A DNA stretch of 18,108 nucleotides from CAYXVB01 sp964467785. GTDB taxonomy: Bacteria; Bdellovibrionota; UBA1018. Below are positions 7,495-14,095 of the stretch, one piece after another. Where the stretch lies: positions 1 to 18,108 of the forward strand of contig CAYXVB010000070.1 in assembly GCA_964467785.1 (NCBI GenBank). The letters are read 5' to 3'. The translations under genes were made by a program, and so were the position numbers. The stretch's first letter is position 1, and every line of letters begins with the position of its first letter. Below the pieces are notes generated by a model that worked only from the letters and a program-made list of their open reading frames with translations, made no database searches and had not been told where the DNA came from.

Positions 7495-8241
7495 TCAGCG
7501 TTCGATCGCCGCGAAGATGTAGTCGAGGGTCATCACCTTGGCCACGGCCTCGCCGTTCTGGATGCCGAACGAGACGGTCAGTTCGGTGTCGGGCAGGTAG
7601 GTGGTGAGGGTTGTCGTCAGATCGACGGTCGCGACCTTCACGTCGTCCTTGAAGACGTCGATGTACCTCGCACCGTCGAAGTAGTACGCCAGCGTCATGA
7701 ACGTGTCGTCGGCGGCTGCCGTGGTGACGGCGGTCGAGGTGAGCTGGCCGGTCGTCGAGTCCTTCTGGACGTAGAAGTCGATGTTGGTGTCGCCGTCGTC
7801 CTTCTGGAAGAAGATGCCGTCCGTCACGCCGTCGCCGCCTGCGGCCAGCGGGGTCGTGTCGGTGATGAGCAGGCCGATGATCCAGTCGCACTGCGTGGCG
7901 TCGCTGACCTTGAAGCAGGCCTTGAAGAACAGCTTCTTGCCGCTTGCCGGCTTGAAGTTCTCTCCGAGCTTCTGGAACCAGTCAGCGTCGTTGTCGGCAG
8001 CGTCGTTGGTGATGACGAGGGTTCCGCCGGCAGCGTCGCCCAGCGCCTCGGTTGCGCTGGAGGCGCCGGCCTCCGTCGTCGTGATGGTGTACTTCGCGAC
8101 TCCCGAGGTGTCGGTGACCCAGGTGTCGAAGTCGTCGAAGAAGGTGTACCATTCCGTCGGGTCGGGCAGGCCGAACATCCCGAGCGGATTCGTCTTCGAA
8201 ACGGTCGTGATGCCGTTGGTGAAGCGAGTGGGTGCAGACAT
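7495..8241 (-). CDS. Capsid-proximal virion protein, beta-sandwich (lectin-like) type
   Basis: A protein of 248 residues. It opens with a conserved-looking leader (RFTNGITTVSKTNPLGMFGLPDP). The remainder is beta-rich and resembles a concanavalin-like jelly roll: FFDDFDTWV near the start, KKLFFKACFKVSD, DWIIGLLITDT, GIFFQKDDGDTNIDFYV, AYYFDGARYIDVFKDDVKVA and a closing strand FGIQNGEA. Sequences of this type are, to my memory, commonly encoded right after the major capsid protein in environmental phages and are probably surface decorations. The ATG at 8241 has AGGAG 7 nt upstream. It is the first gene after the post-capsid hairpin, and its ribosome binding site can pair with an upstream segment (see the regulatory entry). 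The lectin-like fold is inferred from strand pattern; sugar binding is not shown. Confidence 0.8.
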   Translation of the reverse strand: MSAPTRFTNGITTVSKTNPLGMFGLPDPTEWYTFFDDFDTWVTDTSGVAKYTITTTEAGASSATEALGDAAGGTLVITNDAADNDADWFQKLGENFKPASGKKLFFKACFKVSDATQCDWIIGLLITDTTPLAAGGDGVTDGIFFQKDDGDTNIDFYVQKDSTTGQLTSTAVTTAAADDTFMTLAYYFDGARYIDVFKDDVKVATVDLTTTLTTYLPDTELTVSFGIQNGEAVAKVMTLDYIFAAIER

Positions 8242-8248
8242 GAAAAGC

Positions 8249-8287
8249 TCCTACGTTCGTGGTGAACGCCCGGTGAAGGGCGTAGGA
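8249..8287 (-). promoter_or_regulatory. Possible stem covering a ribosome binding site
   Basis: On the mRNA strand the segment complementary to 8281-8287 (TCCTACG) is an exact 7-bp complement of the segment at 8249-8255 (CGTAGGA), which contains most of the Shine-Dalgarno of the gene starting at 8241. A competing 6-bp hairpin (8266-8271 with 8278-8283, 6-nt loop) shares three of the same bases, so the two folds exclude each other. This could tune translation of the first gene after the capsid gene. It is seen only as base complementarity; chance is quite possible in a GC-rich sequence. Confidence 0.3.
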
Positions 8288-8292
8288 AATGA

Positions 8293-8320
8293 CCGGGTAT
8301 AATCGCGAAATTATACCCGG
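8293..8320 (-). terminator. Post-capsid hairpin: terminator, attenuator or RNA-processing site
   Basis: A perfect 11-bp inverted repeat (CCGGGTATAAT / ATTATACCCGG) with a 6-nt loop begins 15 nt after the capsid stop codon. Read on the minus strand it is followed by TCATTTCC, a poor U-tract, so it is not a textbook strong intrinsic terminator. It lies in the only sizeable intergenic gap of the window, where phages often place a partial terminator (compare T7 after gene 10) to make more capsid mRNA than downstream mRNA. RNase processing or 3'-end protection would also fit. Confidence 0.6.
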
Positions 8321-8335
8321 CCGGATGCCGTTGGC

Positions 8336-9256
8336 TTACGGTCCGTCGCTCGTGTAGAGGCTGCGCGGGTCGGTGCAGCCGACGGAGAAGCGCATGTAGC
8401 TCGCCGCCTTCGCGTTCTTCGTGTCGAAGTCGTTGTCCTGGTCGAACTCCGGCTTGTCGCGCCAGAACATCGTCATCCCGTTGGGGACGTTGGTCCTGAC
8501 GAACCAGCGATGCGGCGCCGTGAAGTAGTGGTTGATCTTCGCGCCGCCCGGGAGGGCGTTGGTCGCCTTGACGACGTTGATGTCGTTGTTGGCGGTGCCG
8601 GGCTGAAGGACCGACTTCAGGATGCGGTTGGCGTTGAACCACTCGGACCGGTGGATGTGCAGCGACTGCGGCATGATGTTGATCAGCAAGCCGCGATCGT
8701 TCTGCGCACCCATGATCTGCACGCACATGTCCTCGATCGCCGCCTCGGAGAGATCGGCGCCGGGGGTCAGCACGTTCGAGAAGGTCCCGCCCGTCGTGTT
8801 GACGTGCGAAGCGCTGGCCAGCGCCACTCCGTCGAAGGTGGTGAAGTACGTCGTCGAAGTGGCGTTGTTGTACGGGAAGGCGCACACGTTCTCGATGGTC
8901 TGACGCATCGAAAACGCATTCGCCGCTGCACGCCGCTCACTGACCTGCTTGTACAGGTTGTCGCGGATTTCCTCCTTCGAGACGATGTACCCCAGGGCGT
9001 AGGCGATGTGCACGTAGGTGGTGATGCCACCTTGCTGCTCGCTGTCCCAGGCCACGCTCTGCGTCTCCGGCTTGATCGGGGCGAGCCCGAAGCCGGTGAG
9101 GCCGACGTCCTGTTCGTAGGCTTTGTCGGAGTCCTTGACGTCGTAGAGGTCCGTATACTCGGTCTCGTGCTCCGCGTACGTCTGGCCCCACGTCGCATGG
9201 ACGCCGGGCCACAGCAGTTTCGGATGCGAGCCGGTGTTGATGATGCCGCCGGGCAT
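8336..9256 (-). CDS. Major capsid protein (HK97-fold type)
   Basis: A protein of 306 residues, the usual size for an HK97-fold capsid protein without a long scaffold domain. Residues about 20-60 (WGQTYAEHETEYTDLYDV, YEQDVGLTGFGLAPIK) match the N-terminal arm of capsid proteins related, as I recall, to the Mu gpT-type family. A long spine-helix-like segment follows (GYIVSKEEIRDNLYKQVSER, FSMRQTIENVCAF), then the stretch with GVALASASH, a typical capsid E-loop/P-domain neighbour. The end has strands with WFVRTNVPNGMTMFW and a final YMRFSVGCTDPRSLY. TAAGGAG precedes the ATG at 9256 and overlaps the stop of the decoration-type gene. The flanking scaffold-like, decoration-type and portal genes support the call. 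I infer it is the shell subunit; exact family membership is from memory. Confidence 0.88.
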   Translation of the reverse strand: MPGGIINTGSHPKLLWPGVHATWGQTYAEHETEYTDLYDVKDSDKAYEQDVGLTGFGLAPIKPETQSVAWDSEQQGGITTYVHIAYALGYIVSKEEIRDNLYKQVSERRAAANAFSMRQTIENVCAFPYNNATSTTYFTTFDGVALASASHVNTTGGTFSNVLTPGADLSEAAIEDMCVQIMGAQNDRGLLINIMPQSLHIHRSEWFNANRILKSVLQPGTANNDINVVKATNALPGGAKINHYFTAPHRWFVRTNVPNGMTMFWRDKPEFDQDNDFDTKNAKAASYMRFSVGCTDPRSLYTSDGP

Positions 9257-9268
9257 GGTGTGGTCTCC

Positions 9269-9871
9269 TTAGACGCCAGCGATGCCTGCAGACCAGGCGT
9301 GACGATTGATCCGGACGACCCACTTGGCATAGCTGCCGAGTTCGTTGTCCGGGGCTTGCCAGAGGCGAAGCAGCTGGAGCTGCAGCGTGGCGGTGGTGGC
9401 GACGCTCGACGAGTCGAGCATCCAGCCACTGACGTAGCCGTTGTTCGAGCCCGAGACGAGGTTGTAGTTGTTGCCCAGGCCGGTCACCGCGATGGTGCCG
9501 CCGACGCCGTCTTCCTGGATCAGGAACTCCAGGTCGGGGTCGTCGGCGACGAGGACGTAGTAGCCCTTGGTCTTGGTCGCCGGGATGATCGTGGTGTCGA
9601 GGGAGGCGGGGTCGGCGAGGACCCCTCCGTAGGTGACGCCACGAGTGCCCACGATCGCGCCGAGCACAGGGTTGTCCGTGCCCGCCGTCGCGAGGACGAC
9701 GTCCGCGACGCCACCGGCTGAACCGCTGCCAGCGAACGTGACGGGGTCTCCCACCGCATAGGCGTTGGTGTCGGACGAGGGGATGTAGTACGTATGGGCC
9801 TTGCCGTTCCACGGGCTACCACCACGGTAGCCGACCGGCTTCAGACCCCAGGGACGGTTGGCGTTGGCCAT
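9269..9871 (-). CDS. Capsid decoration / accessory virion protein
   Basis: A protein of 200 residues. It begins MANANRPWGLKPVGYRGGSPWNGK, a start I recognise from phage proteins encoded immediately before the major capsid gene. The pattern (A-N-RP-G-x-P-V, then GSPWNG, then YYIPSSDTNAYAVGDPV) is conserved in that group. The rest is beta-rich (VLGAIVGTRGVTYGGV, KGYYVLVADDPDLEFLIQED), with a WMLDSSSVA turn and a final segment LGSYAKWVVRINRHAW. AAAGGAAG lies upstream of the ATG at 9871. These proteins are generally thought to be virion components, possibly stabilising or decorating the shell; that function is from context, not proven here. Confidence 0.8.
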   Translation of the reverse strand: MANANRPWGLKPVGYRGGSPWNGKAHTYYIPSSDTNAYAVGDPVTFAGSGSAGGVADVVLATAGTDNPVLGAIVGTRGVTYGGVLADPASLDTTIIPATKTKGYYVLVADDPDLEFLIQEDGVGGTIAVTGLGNNYNLVSGSNNGYVSGWMLDSSSVATTATLQLQLLRLWQAPDNELGSYAKWVVRINRHAWSAGIAGV

Positions 9872-9903
9872 TGCCGCTTCCTTTCAAAGAAGGTCAGGTT
9901 GGG

Positions 9904-10428
9904 TTACGCCTTTCGCTTCGGCCAGAAGAGGTCCTGGCCGGCCTTCATATAGCGACGGCGGACATCATCCGCAGTCTCCGCAGGGGCGCCGGCTCGGTTC
10001 ACGTTCTGGCCGCCGCGAAGGGCAGCTGCGACTCTCTCGTTCACGGCCTCGAAGGCCGCGATGTCGCGATCTCGCCATTCTTGGCGAAGCTTCATCGCGT
10101 ACAGGCGTTCTGGCTCGGCCGTTCCCTCGACGAGGCCGCCAGCGAAGGTGCTGACACGCGACCCCATGTCGGTGCTGCCACTTTCCTCACGATCGTTCGC
10201 GATGCCCTTCTGCACCACGTCCGCATCGTCCTCGGAGAGGAACTCGTACCCCGCCTTGAGGGCGCGAGGGACGTTCCTCCCCAGGAACCAGTGCGTGTGG
10301 TACCCAGGGATCTCTGGGAGTTCGAGCCGCAACTGCGGCACCGACATGGGAACGCGAGTGGCCTCGGTGACTCGTTTCGGCGCAGGGTTGGCCGGATTGC
10401 TCGTTGCTTTGGGAGGGGTAGCGCTCAT
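9904..10428 (-). CDS. Conserved phage head-region protein, function unknown
   Basis: A protein of 174 residues. A Pro/Ala/Thr-rich leader (1-30) is followed by a small globular part with distinctive motifs: ELPEIPGYHTHWFLGRNVP, ALKAGYEFLSEDDADV, then STDMGSRVSTFAG and a helical end PERLYAMKLRQEWRDRDIAAF. From memory similar proteins sit between scaffold and capsid genes in podoviruses (motifs PGxHxxWFRGxNVP and TDLGSRVS). I know no established role. The ATG at 10428 overlaps the scaffold-like stop by 4 nt (ATGA) and follows AAGGAGAAGG. It could be a capsid-assembly helper or minor head protein. No enzymatic motif or membrane segment is visible. Confidence 0.8.
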   Translation of the reverse strand: MSATPPKATSNPANPAPKRVTEATRVPMSVPQLRLELPEIPGYHTHWFLGRNVPRALKAGYEFLSEDDADVVQKGIANDREESGSTDMGSRVSTFAGGLVEGTAEPERLYAMKLRQEWRDRDIAAFEAVNERVAAALRGGQNVNRAGAPAETADDVRRRYMKAGQDLFWPKRKA

Positions 10429-11297
10429 TCGCCTTCTCCTTGGAAGTACTGGGAAACGAAGTGGGCTCTCCAGGCTTCCTTCGTCTTGAAGACTTTCTTG
10501 TCGCCGACGAAGCGTTTCTCTTCGGCGTCACACTGTCTCTTGGCGTCCGGCGGGAGGGCGTTGTAGCCCTTCGACGAACCGCCGCCACCGGAACCGGAAG
10601 GCCCACCCCCTTCGACCTTCGAGGCCGGCGCCGACTTCTTGAGCCGCGGTGCCATCTTCTCGTCGATGTAGTCGAGGAAGGCTTGGCGAGTGAGACCCCG
10701 CTGCATCGCCTCGGCAGCGTACTTCCCTGCCAGGGCGGTGAGCATGACGTCGTCCTCCTCGGGGCCGCCGTACCAGGGATTCGCTTGTCTCCAGGCGATG
10801 ACTTCGGGAGGGTCCTCGACCTTCTGCGGCGGCGTCTCGCCTTTCTTCTTGGCGGGCTCGTCGCTCTCGAGCTTCTTCACCTGCTCCCGATTCGTCGCGA
10901 GTTGCTCGTCGATCTCGTCGAGGGCCGCGTCGTCGCCTTCCTCCCTCGCGGACTTCTTCTCCGCGAGGAGCTGCTTGCGCTGATCGGCCAGACGGTCTCT
11001 CAGCATCGCCTTCTGCGACTCGAGGAACTCCTTCATGTTGGAGTTGATCTCCCCGATCTCGCCCTTCAGCGATGCGTTGGCTCGGGTGAGCTCGGCGACC
11101 TGCTCCTCCAGTCGGCGGTTGGTTGCCTTGAGGAGGGGCAGCATGGTCTTGCCGCGATCGAGGAAGGTCTTCGCATCGACCCATCCTTCGGGGTCTCCAC
11201 GCCACTTCTCGATCGGCGACCAGCCAAGCTTGGCTGCTTCTGCTTGTTGCTCGGGCGTCGAAGTGTCGACGCGTTCTTCGGTGTCTTGTTGGTTCAT
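10425..11297 (-). CDS. Putative capsid scaffolding protein
   Basis: A protein of 290 residues from the ATG at 11297, which overlaps the co-chaperonin stop by 4 nt. The frame is open further upstream, but that extension lies inside the co-chaperonin gene. Residues 1-20 are acidic and disordered. W-rich GWSPIEKWRGDPEGWVDAKT comes next, then a long charged coiled coil from about 58 to 150 (RRLEEQVAELTRANASLKGE, DEIDEQLATNREQVKKLE). A linker follows, then AWRQANPWYGGPEEDDVML, a pattern seen in phage scaffolding proteins. A Gly/Ser linker (about 228-242) precedes a basic/aromatic C-terminus (VFKTKEAWRAHFVSQYFQ) that could bind the capsid protein. Coiled coil, acidic bias and position between portal and capsid genes give the call. 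A protease domain is not visible. Confidence 0.8.
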   Translation of the reverse strand: MNQQDTEERVDTSTPEQQAEAAKLGWSPIEKWRGDPEGWVDAKTFLDRGKTMLPLLKATNRRLEEQVAELTRANASLKGEIGEINSNMKEFLESQKAMLRDRLADQRKQLLAEKKSAREEGDDAALDEIDEQLATNREQVKKLESDEPAKKKGETPPQKVEDPPEVIAWRQANPWYGGPEEDDVMLTALAGKYAAEAMQRGLTRQAFLDYIDEKMAPRLKKSAPASKVEGGGPSGSGGGGSSKGYNALPPDAKRQCDAEEKRFVGDKKVFKTKEAWRAHFVSQYFQGEGE

Positions 11298-11596
11298 TGC
11301 GTCATCCCCGCGAAGATGTCGCTGTCGTTCACCAGCCGATAGAACTTGCCATCGATCGGGCTCTTGGCGATGTGCCCGGCGTACCGAGCCACCAGGACCT
11401 TGTCGCCCGGCCTGGCGCGAGGGGAACTCTCGTTCTTCCACGCTTCCGGGCCGACCTCCACGACGATCGCTTGGAAGTCGATCGACATGTTCCGGTTGGC
11501 GACGTCGTCAGGGATCTCGATGATCGTCGACATTTTCTCTTGCGCCGGCCGAAGAAGGACGGCACGTCCGAGGGGCTTGATTCCGCAGTCACTCAT
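11294..11596 (-). CDS. GroES-like (Cpn10) co-chaperonin
   Basis: A protein of 100 residues, the usual Cpn10 length. Cpn10 forms a heptameric lid over the GroEL barrel. The whole fold pattern is visible: IKPLGRAVLLRP (first strand), a mobile-loop-like region AQEKMSTIIEIPDD with a hydrophobic I-I-E-I core, the strand FQAIVVEVGPEAW, then PGDKVLVARYAG and a C-terminus DGKFYRLVNDSDIFAGM matching the end of GroES. The ATG at 11596 overlaps the previous stop by 8 nt, so both are likely translated in a coupled way. No GroEL-type gene is in the window; the phage co-chaperonin probably works with the host GroEL to fold the capsid protein, as T4 gp31 does. The substrate is an inference. Confidence 0.9.
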   Translation of the reverse strand: MSDCGIKPLGRAVLLRPAQEKMSTIIEIPDDVANRNMSIDFQAIVVEVGPEAWKNESSPRARPGDKVLVARYAGHIAKSPIDGKFYRLVNDSDIFAGMTQ

Positions 11597-11840
11597 TCTG
11601 TTGCTCCGTGTCTACCAGGTCCTTCTCGTCGAATTCCAGCAACGCCGCGAGGACCTGGCATTCGCGGGTTGCTGCCGCTTGGAGGCAAGCGTTCTTGAAC
11701 TCAGTGTCACCCAGGGTTCCCCCCGAGGCCCATGTCTCCTTGAGGGACTCCCGACGCAAGCGGAGGAACTTGTGAAACGATTTCGTCACGGGATGGCTGC
11801 GCCATTCCGCCACCAGATCCATCGCTTGCTGCTGGTCCAT
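11589..11840 (-). CDS. Small conserved phage protein overlapping the portal gene
   Basis: A protein of 83 residues. Its first 134 nt lie inside the portal gene in a different frame; the remaining 118 nt fill the space before the co-chaperonin gene. The pattern VAEWRSHPVTKSFHKFLRLR, followed by LKETWASGG and CLQAAATRECQVLAALLEFD, looks like the small helical proteins I remember between portal and co-chaperonin genes (HPVT...LKEQWA...A..LG..Q.L..L). AGGGG lies about 8 nt before the ATG at 11840. The stop overlaps the co-chaperonin start by 8 nt. Function is unknown; a small assembly helper is a guess. Confidence 0.75.
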   Translation of the reverse strand: MDQQQAMDLVAEWRSHPVTKSFHKFLRLRRESLKETWASGGTLGDTEFKNACLQAAATRECQVLAALLEFDEKDLVDTEQQNE

Positions 11841-13821
11841 TTCCAGGCCCCTTCATGAGGATTTCGAGGCGGCGGTTGATCGCCTCGTTGTGGTCTTTGA
11901 TCGCCCCGAGGCGAGCCTCGAGAAGCGCGAGCTGGTGAGGCGCGTCGGCGGAAGCCGCGTCGGCCATCGCCTTCGCTGCGTCGGCCTCGAGCTTGAGGAT
12001 CTGGGCGTTGTTGAGACGCCGAGTCTCCATCATCTCGATGATGAACTGCTCGCGTTGGGCTTCCAGCTCCATCTGGGTGCGCTGCGTCTTGAGCTGTTCG
12101 GCGGCCGCCTTCGGGTTTGGGAGGTCGGGCACCTTCCCCGGGCCGGGGTAGATGACCTCGACGTCCTCCACTTGGAGGGTGCGAAGGAACCTCTTCTCCA
12201 CCTCGACCATGTCGTAGCCGGGAGTGGCAAGGGCAGCCTGCTTGATGGTGACGGCCTGCTGGGTCTTCATCCCCTCGCTCACCATGTTGGGGTCGGCGGC
12301 GGGGGCAAGGCGAGACGGGTCCCCAAGGAAGAGCTCGCGAGTGACCACCTCCGTGCCAAAGGGGATACGATCGAGGTGCCTGGCGTTGAGGATGAAGAGC
12401 TTCTGGAACTCTTGCTTCATCGACCGCCAGAGGCGCTTGAAGATGGCGCTGTAGATCTTCATGCCCTGCTCGACCATCGACTGCATGTTGTAGGCGGGCG
12501 TGTTCTGGCCTGGGTTCTCCCCCACCATCACGTCGGTCGAGCCGGAGATCCTCTGCGTGTAGTTGATCAGGAGGGTGAGCAGGTTGAAGAGGACCGCCGA
12601 GGGCTCGCTGATCGGGAGGGGGAAGATGCCCTTCCGGAGATCATCGCCGGTGGCATCGACATGGTTCCAGCCAAACGGATCGAACTGCTGCGCCCCACCG
12701 CGGATCTTGACGCCGCGAGCAAGGAAACCGCCGGCCGTGTTCATCAAGGTGCCCTTGTCGAGCAGTTGATTCACGAGCGTATCGACGCTTTCGTTCAACG
12801 GACCAACGAGGGCACCGAACCCGAGGCCGTAGATGCCGCCATCCGGCGACGGGATCAACTCGTGCTTGGTGAAGTATTCCGTCGCGCGGATGCGAAGCAC
12901 CTTCTCAGCGGCATACTCGATGTCGGCGGGGTCCTCCCAGCGAGCGACGATGCGCACAACCTCCTTCGTGTTGCGCTCGATGGTGATGGCGTAGGGTTCA
13001 GCGTACCCATCCCCGTCCAGATCCATCCAGGTGTGCTGTTCGAGGAAGAAGAAGGCGTCGCCAGACCCGTCAGCGGGCTGGTATTGGCCAGAGATGCGGT
13101 CCTTTTCGGCGTTTTTCTCGGGAAGTTGGGGCCGAGAGTCGCCAGAGAACCACGGCTCCTCACGAATGTCGCGCCAAACTCCTGCTCCGCACCTCTCCCA
13201 CACGTCGTTTCGGTACAGAAGCACGTGCTGTGTCTTCCTCAACGCTTTTTCGACCGATTTCGCGTAGTAATCGATCACCAAATCGTCCGCCGGGACGAAA
13301 TCTGTGACGTTGTGGCCCTCTTTCGAGGAGTAGTAGGACTTCGTGAAGGCACAGCCGACGATCGGGACGTGGATGTAGAGGCGGTCGTGCTGCTCCTCGA
13401 ACGCTTCGTCCTGCTCGAGGACCTGGTAGGACATGAATCTCGCGACGAGGGGAGCCTTTTTCGAGGCTTCACCATCGGCGTCGGGGCCAGGAAGCTTGTA
13501 CTTGACGATTTCAGGGCCCTTGAAGAGGGCGGGATAGGCGCGAGAGTGGAACTGGAGGGCAGCGATCGTGAGGAGAGGGAACGCGACGTTCGCGGCGTTG
13601 GGCCAAGGGAACGTCTTCCCGGGCTTGATCTGGAGGGCAAGCTCCATCGAGGCGCGCATACGCTCGTGCCAACGCCTCCGCGATCCGACGTCGCGGTCGT
13701 AGCCTTCGAAGACCTCGGCGCCGATCTTCTTCAGGTCGTCGTCCGAGAAGCGATCGGTGAGGTTGGCGGCCTTGCAAGTGGCCTCGTTGAGCTTCAGACG
13801 CTGGTCGAGTTCGAGAGGCAT
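11707..13821 (-). CDS. Portal protein, P22 gp1-like type
   Basis: A protein of 704 residues, close to the 725 of P22 gp1. The portal is the 12-subunit ring through which DNA is packaged and ejected. The N-terminus is helical, then comes IKPGKTFPWPNAANVAFPLL, a hallmark of this portal group. The body includes HVPIVGCAFTKSYY, FFLEQHTWMDLDGDGYAEP (an acidic loop) and the stem/crown region QRISGSTDVMVGENPGQNTPAYNM followed by IFKRLWRSMKQEFQKLFILN, another hallmark. The C-terminus (about 590-670) is a charged coiled coil, like the barrel of P22 gp1, ending in a Gly/Pro tail. The ATG at 13821 follows AGGAAGGA at 7 nt; the frame is open further upstream, but that would overlap the zinc-ribbon gene. 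The last 134 nt are shared with the next gene. Confidence 0.9.
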   Translation of the reverse strand: MPLELDQRLKLNEATCKAANLTDRFSDDDLKKIGAEVFEGYDRDVGSRRRWHERMRASMELALQIKPGKTFPWPNAANVAFPLLTIAALQFHSRAYPALFKGPEIVKYKLPGPDADGEASKKAPLVARFMSYQVLEQDEAFEEQHDRLYIHVPIVGCAFTKSYYSSKEGHNVTDFVPADDLVIDYYAKSVEKALRKTQHVLLYRNDVWERCGAGVWRDIREEPWFSGDSRPQLPEKNAEKDRISGQYQPADGSGDAFFFLEQHTWMDLDGDGYAEPYAITIERNTKEVVRIVARWEDPADIEYAAEKVLRIRATEYFTKHELIPSPDGGIYGLGFGALVGPLNESVDTLVNQLLDKGTLMNTAGGFLARGVKIRGGAQQFDPFGWNHVDATGDDLRKGIFPLPISEPSAVLFNLLTLLINYTQRISGSTDVMVGENPGQNTPAYNMQSMVEQGMKIYSAIFKRLWRSMKQEFQKLFILNARHLDRIPFGTEVVTRELFLGDPSRLAPAADPNMVSEGMKTQQAVTIKQAALATPGYDMVEVEKRFLRTLQVEDVEVIYPGPGKVPDLPNPKAAAEQLKTQRTQMELEAQREQFIIEMMETRRLNNAQILKLEADAAKAMADAASADAPHQLALLEARLGAIKDHNEAINRRLEILMKGPGNGPAASDGSGGGMAQPSRDEIVSQVPPLASGVPQGDMGLGGNPG

Positions 13822-13822
13822 G

Positions 13823-14095
13823 TCAGTATCCTTCCTGCGTGGTGCCGCAGTTAGCGCAGTAGACCTGCCCGTACTTATTGATTCGGAAAAGGTCGTTCTC
13901 GCAGTGGCATACCCAGCGCTCATCGCCCACCATGGTAGGTGCGACAAAGCGCCCCTTAGGGAGAGTGCATTTCGGGCAGTCGAGCTCCGCTGTCCCAACG
14001 GGAGCGACAGCTACCCATCGATGCTGGCATCCTATGCACTGCGCAGGCCCACTCAGATGAGGCCTGAATTCGTCGAGCTGAAAGACTGCGCCCAC
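13823..14095 (-). CDS. Double zinc-ribbon protein between TerL and portal
   Basis: A protein of 90 residues with eight cysteines in paired knuckles: C20-x2-C23 with C40-x2-C43, and C63-x-C65 with C80-x2-C83. This fits two zinc ribbons or one interleaved zinc domain. Other segments (FQLDEFRPHLSGPAQC, VAVAPVGTAELDCPKC) resemble small zinc proteins I remember next to phage terminase genes. It begins with GTG directly after the TerL stop, with a weak ribosome binding site, so translation is probably coupled to TerL. It ends one base before the portal start. Function unknown: binding the packaging substrate, or partnering with the motor, is suggested only by its position. Confidence 0.8.
   Translation of the reverse strand: MGAVFQLDEFRPHLSGPAQCIGCQHRWVAVAPVGTAELDCPKCTLPKGRFVAPTMVGDERWVCHCENDLFRINKYGQVYCANCGTTQEGY

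Noticed and set aside
8510..9721. A 403-residue plus-strand frame across capsid and decoration genes
   Set aside because: It crosses two well supported minus-strand genes and is rich in Val/Arg/Asp typical of a shadow of GC-rich coding.
11298..11441. Longer N-terminus for the scaffold-like protein
   Set aside because: It lies entirely within the co-chaperonin gene and has shadow-like composition; the ATG at 11297 gives an ATGA junction.
11890..13854. A 654-residue open frame on the plus strand antisense to the portal gene
   Set aside because: It is a long antisense frame expected in GC-rich coding DNA; the translation is low in normal protein patterns and the minus-strand portal is clear.
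13822..13998. Longer N-terminus for the portal protein
   Set aside because: It would overlap the zinc-ribbon gene; the ATG at 13821 has a strong ribosome binding site.
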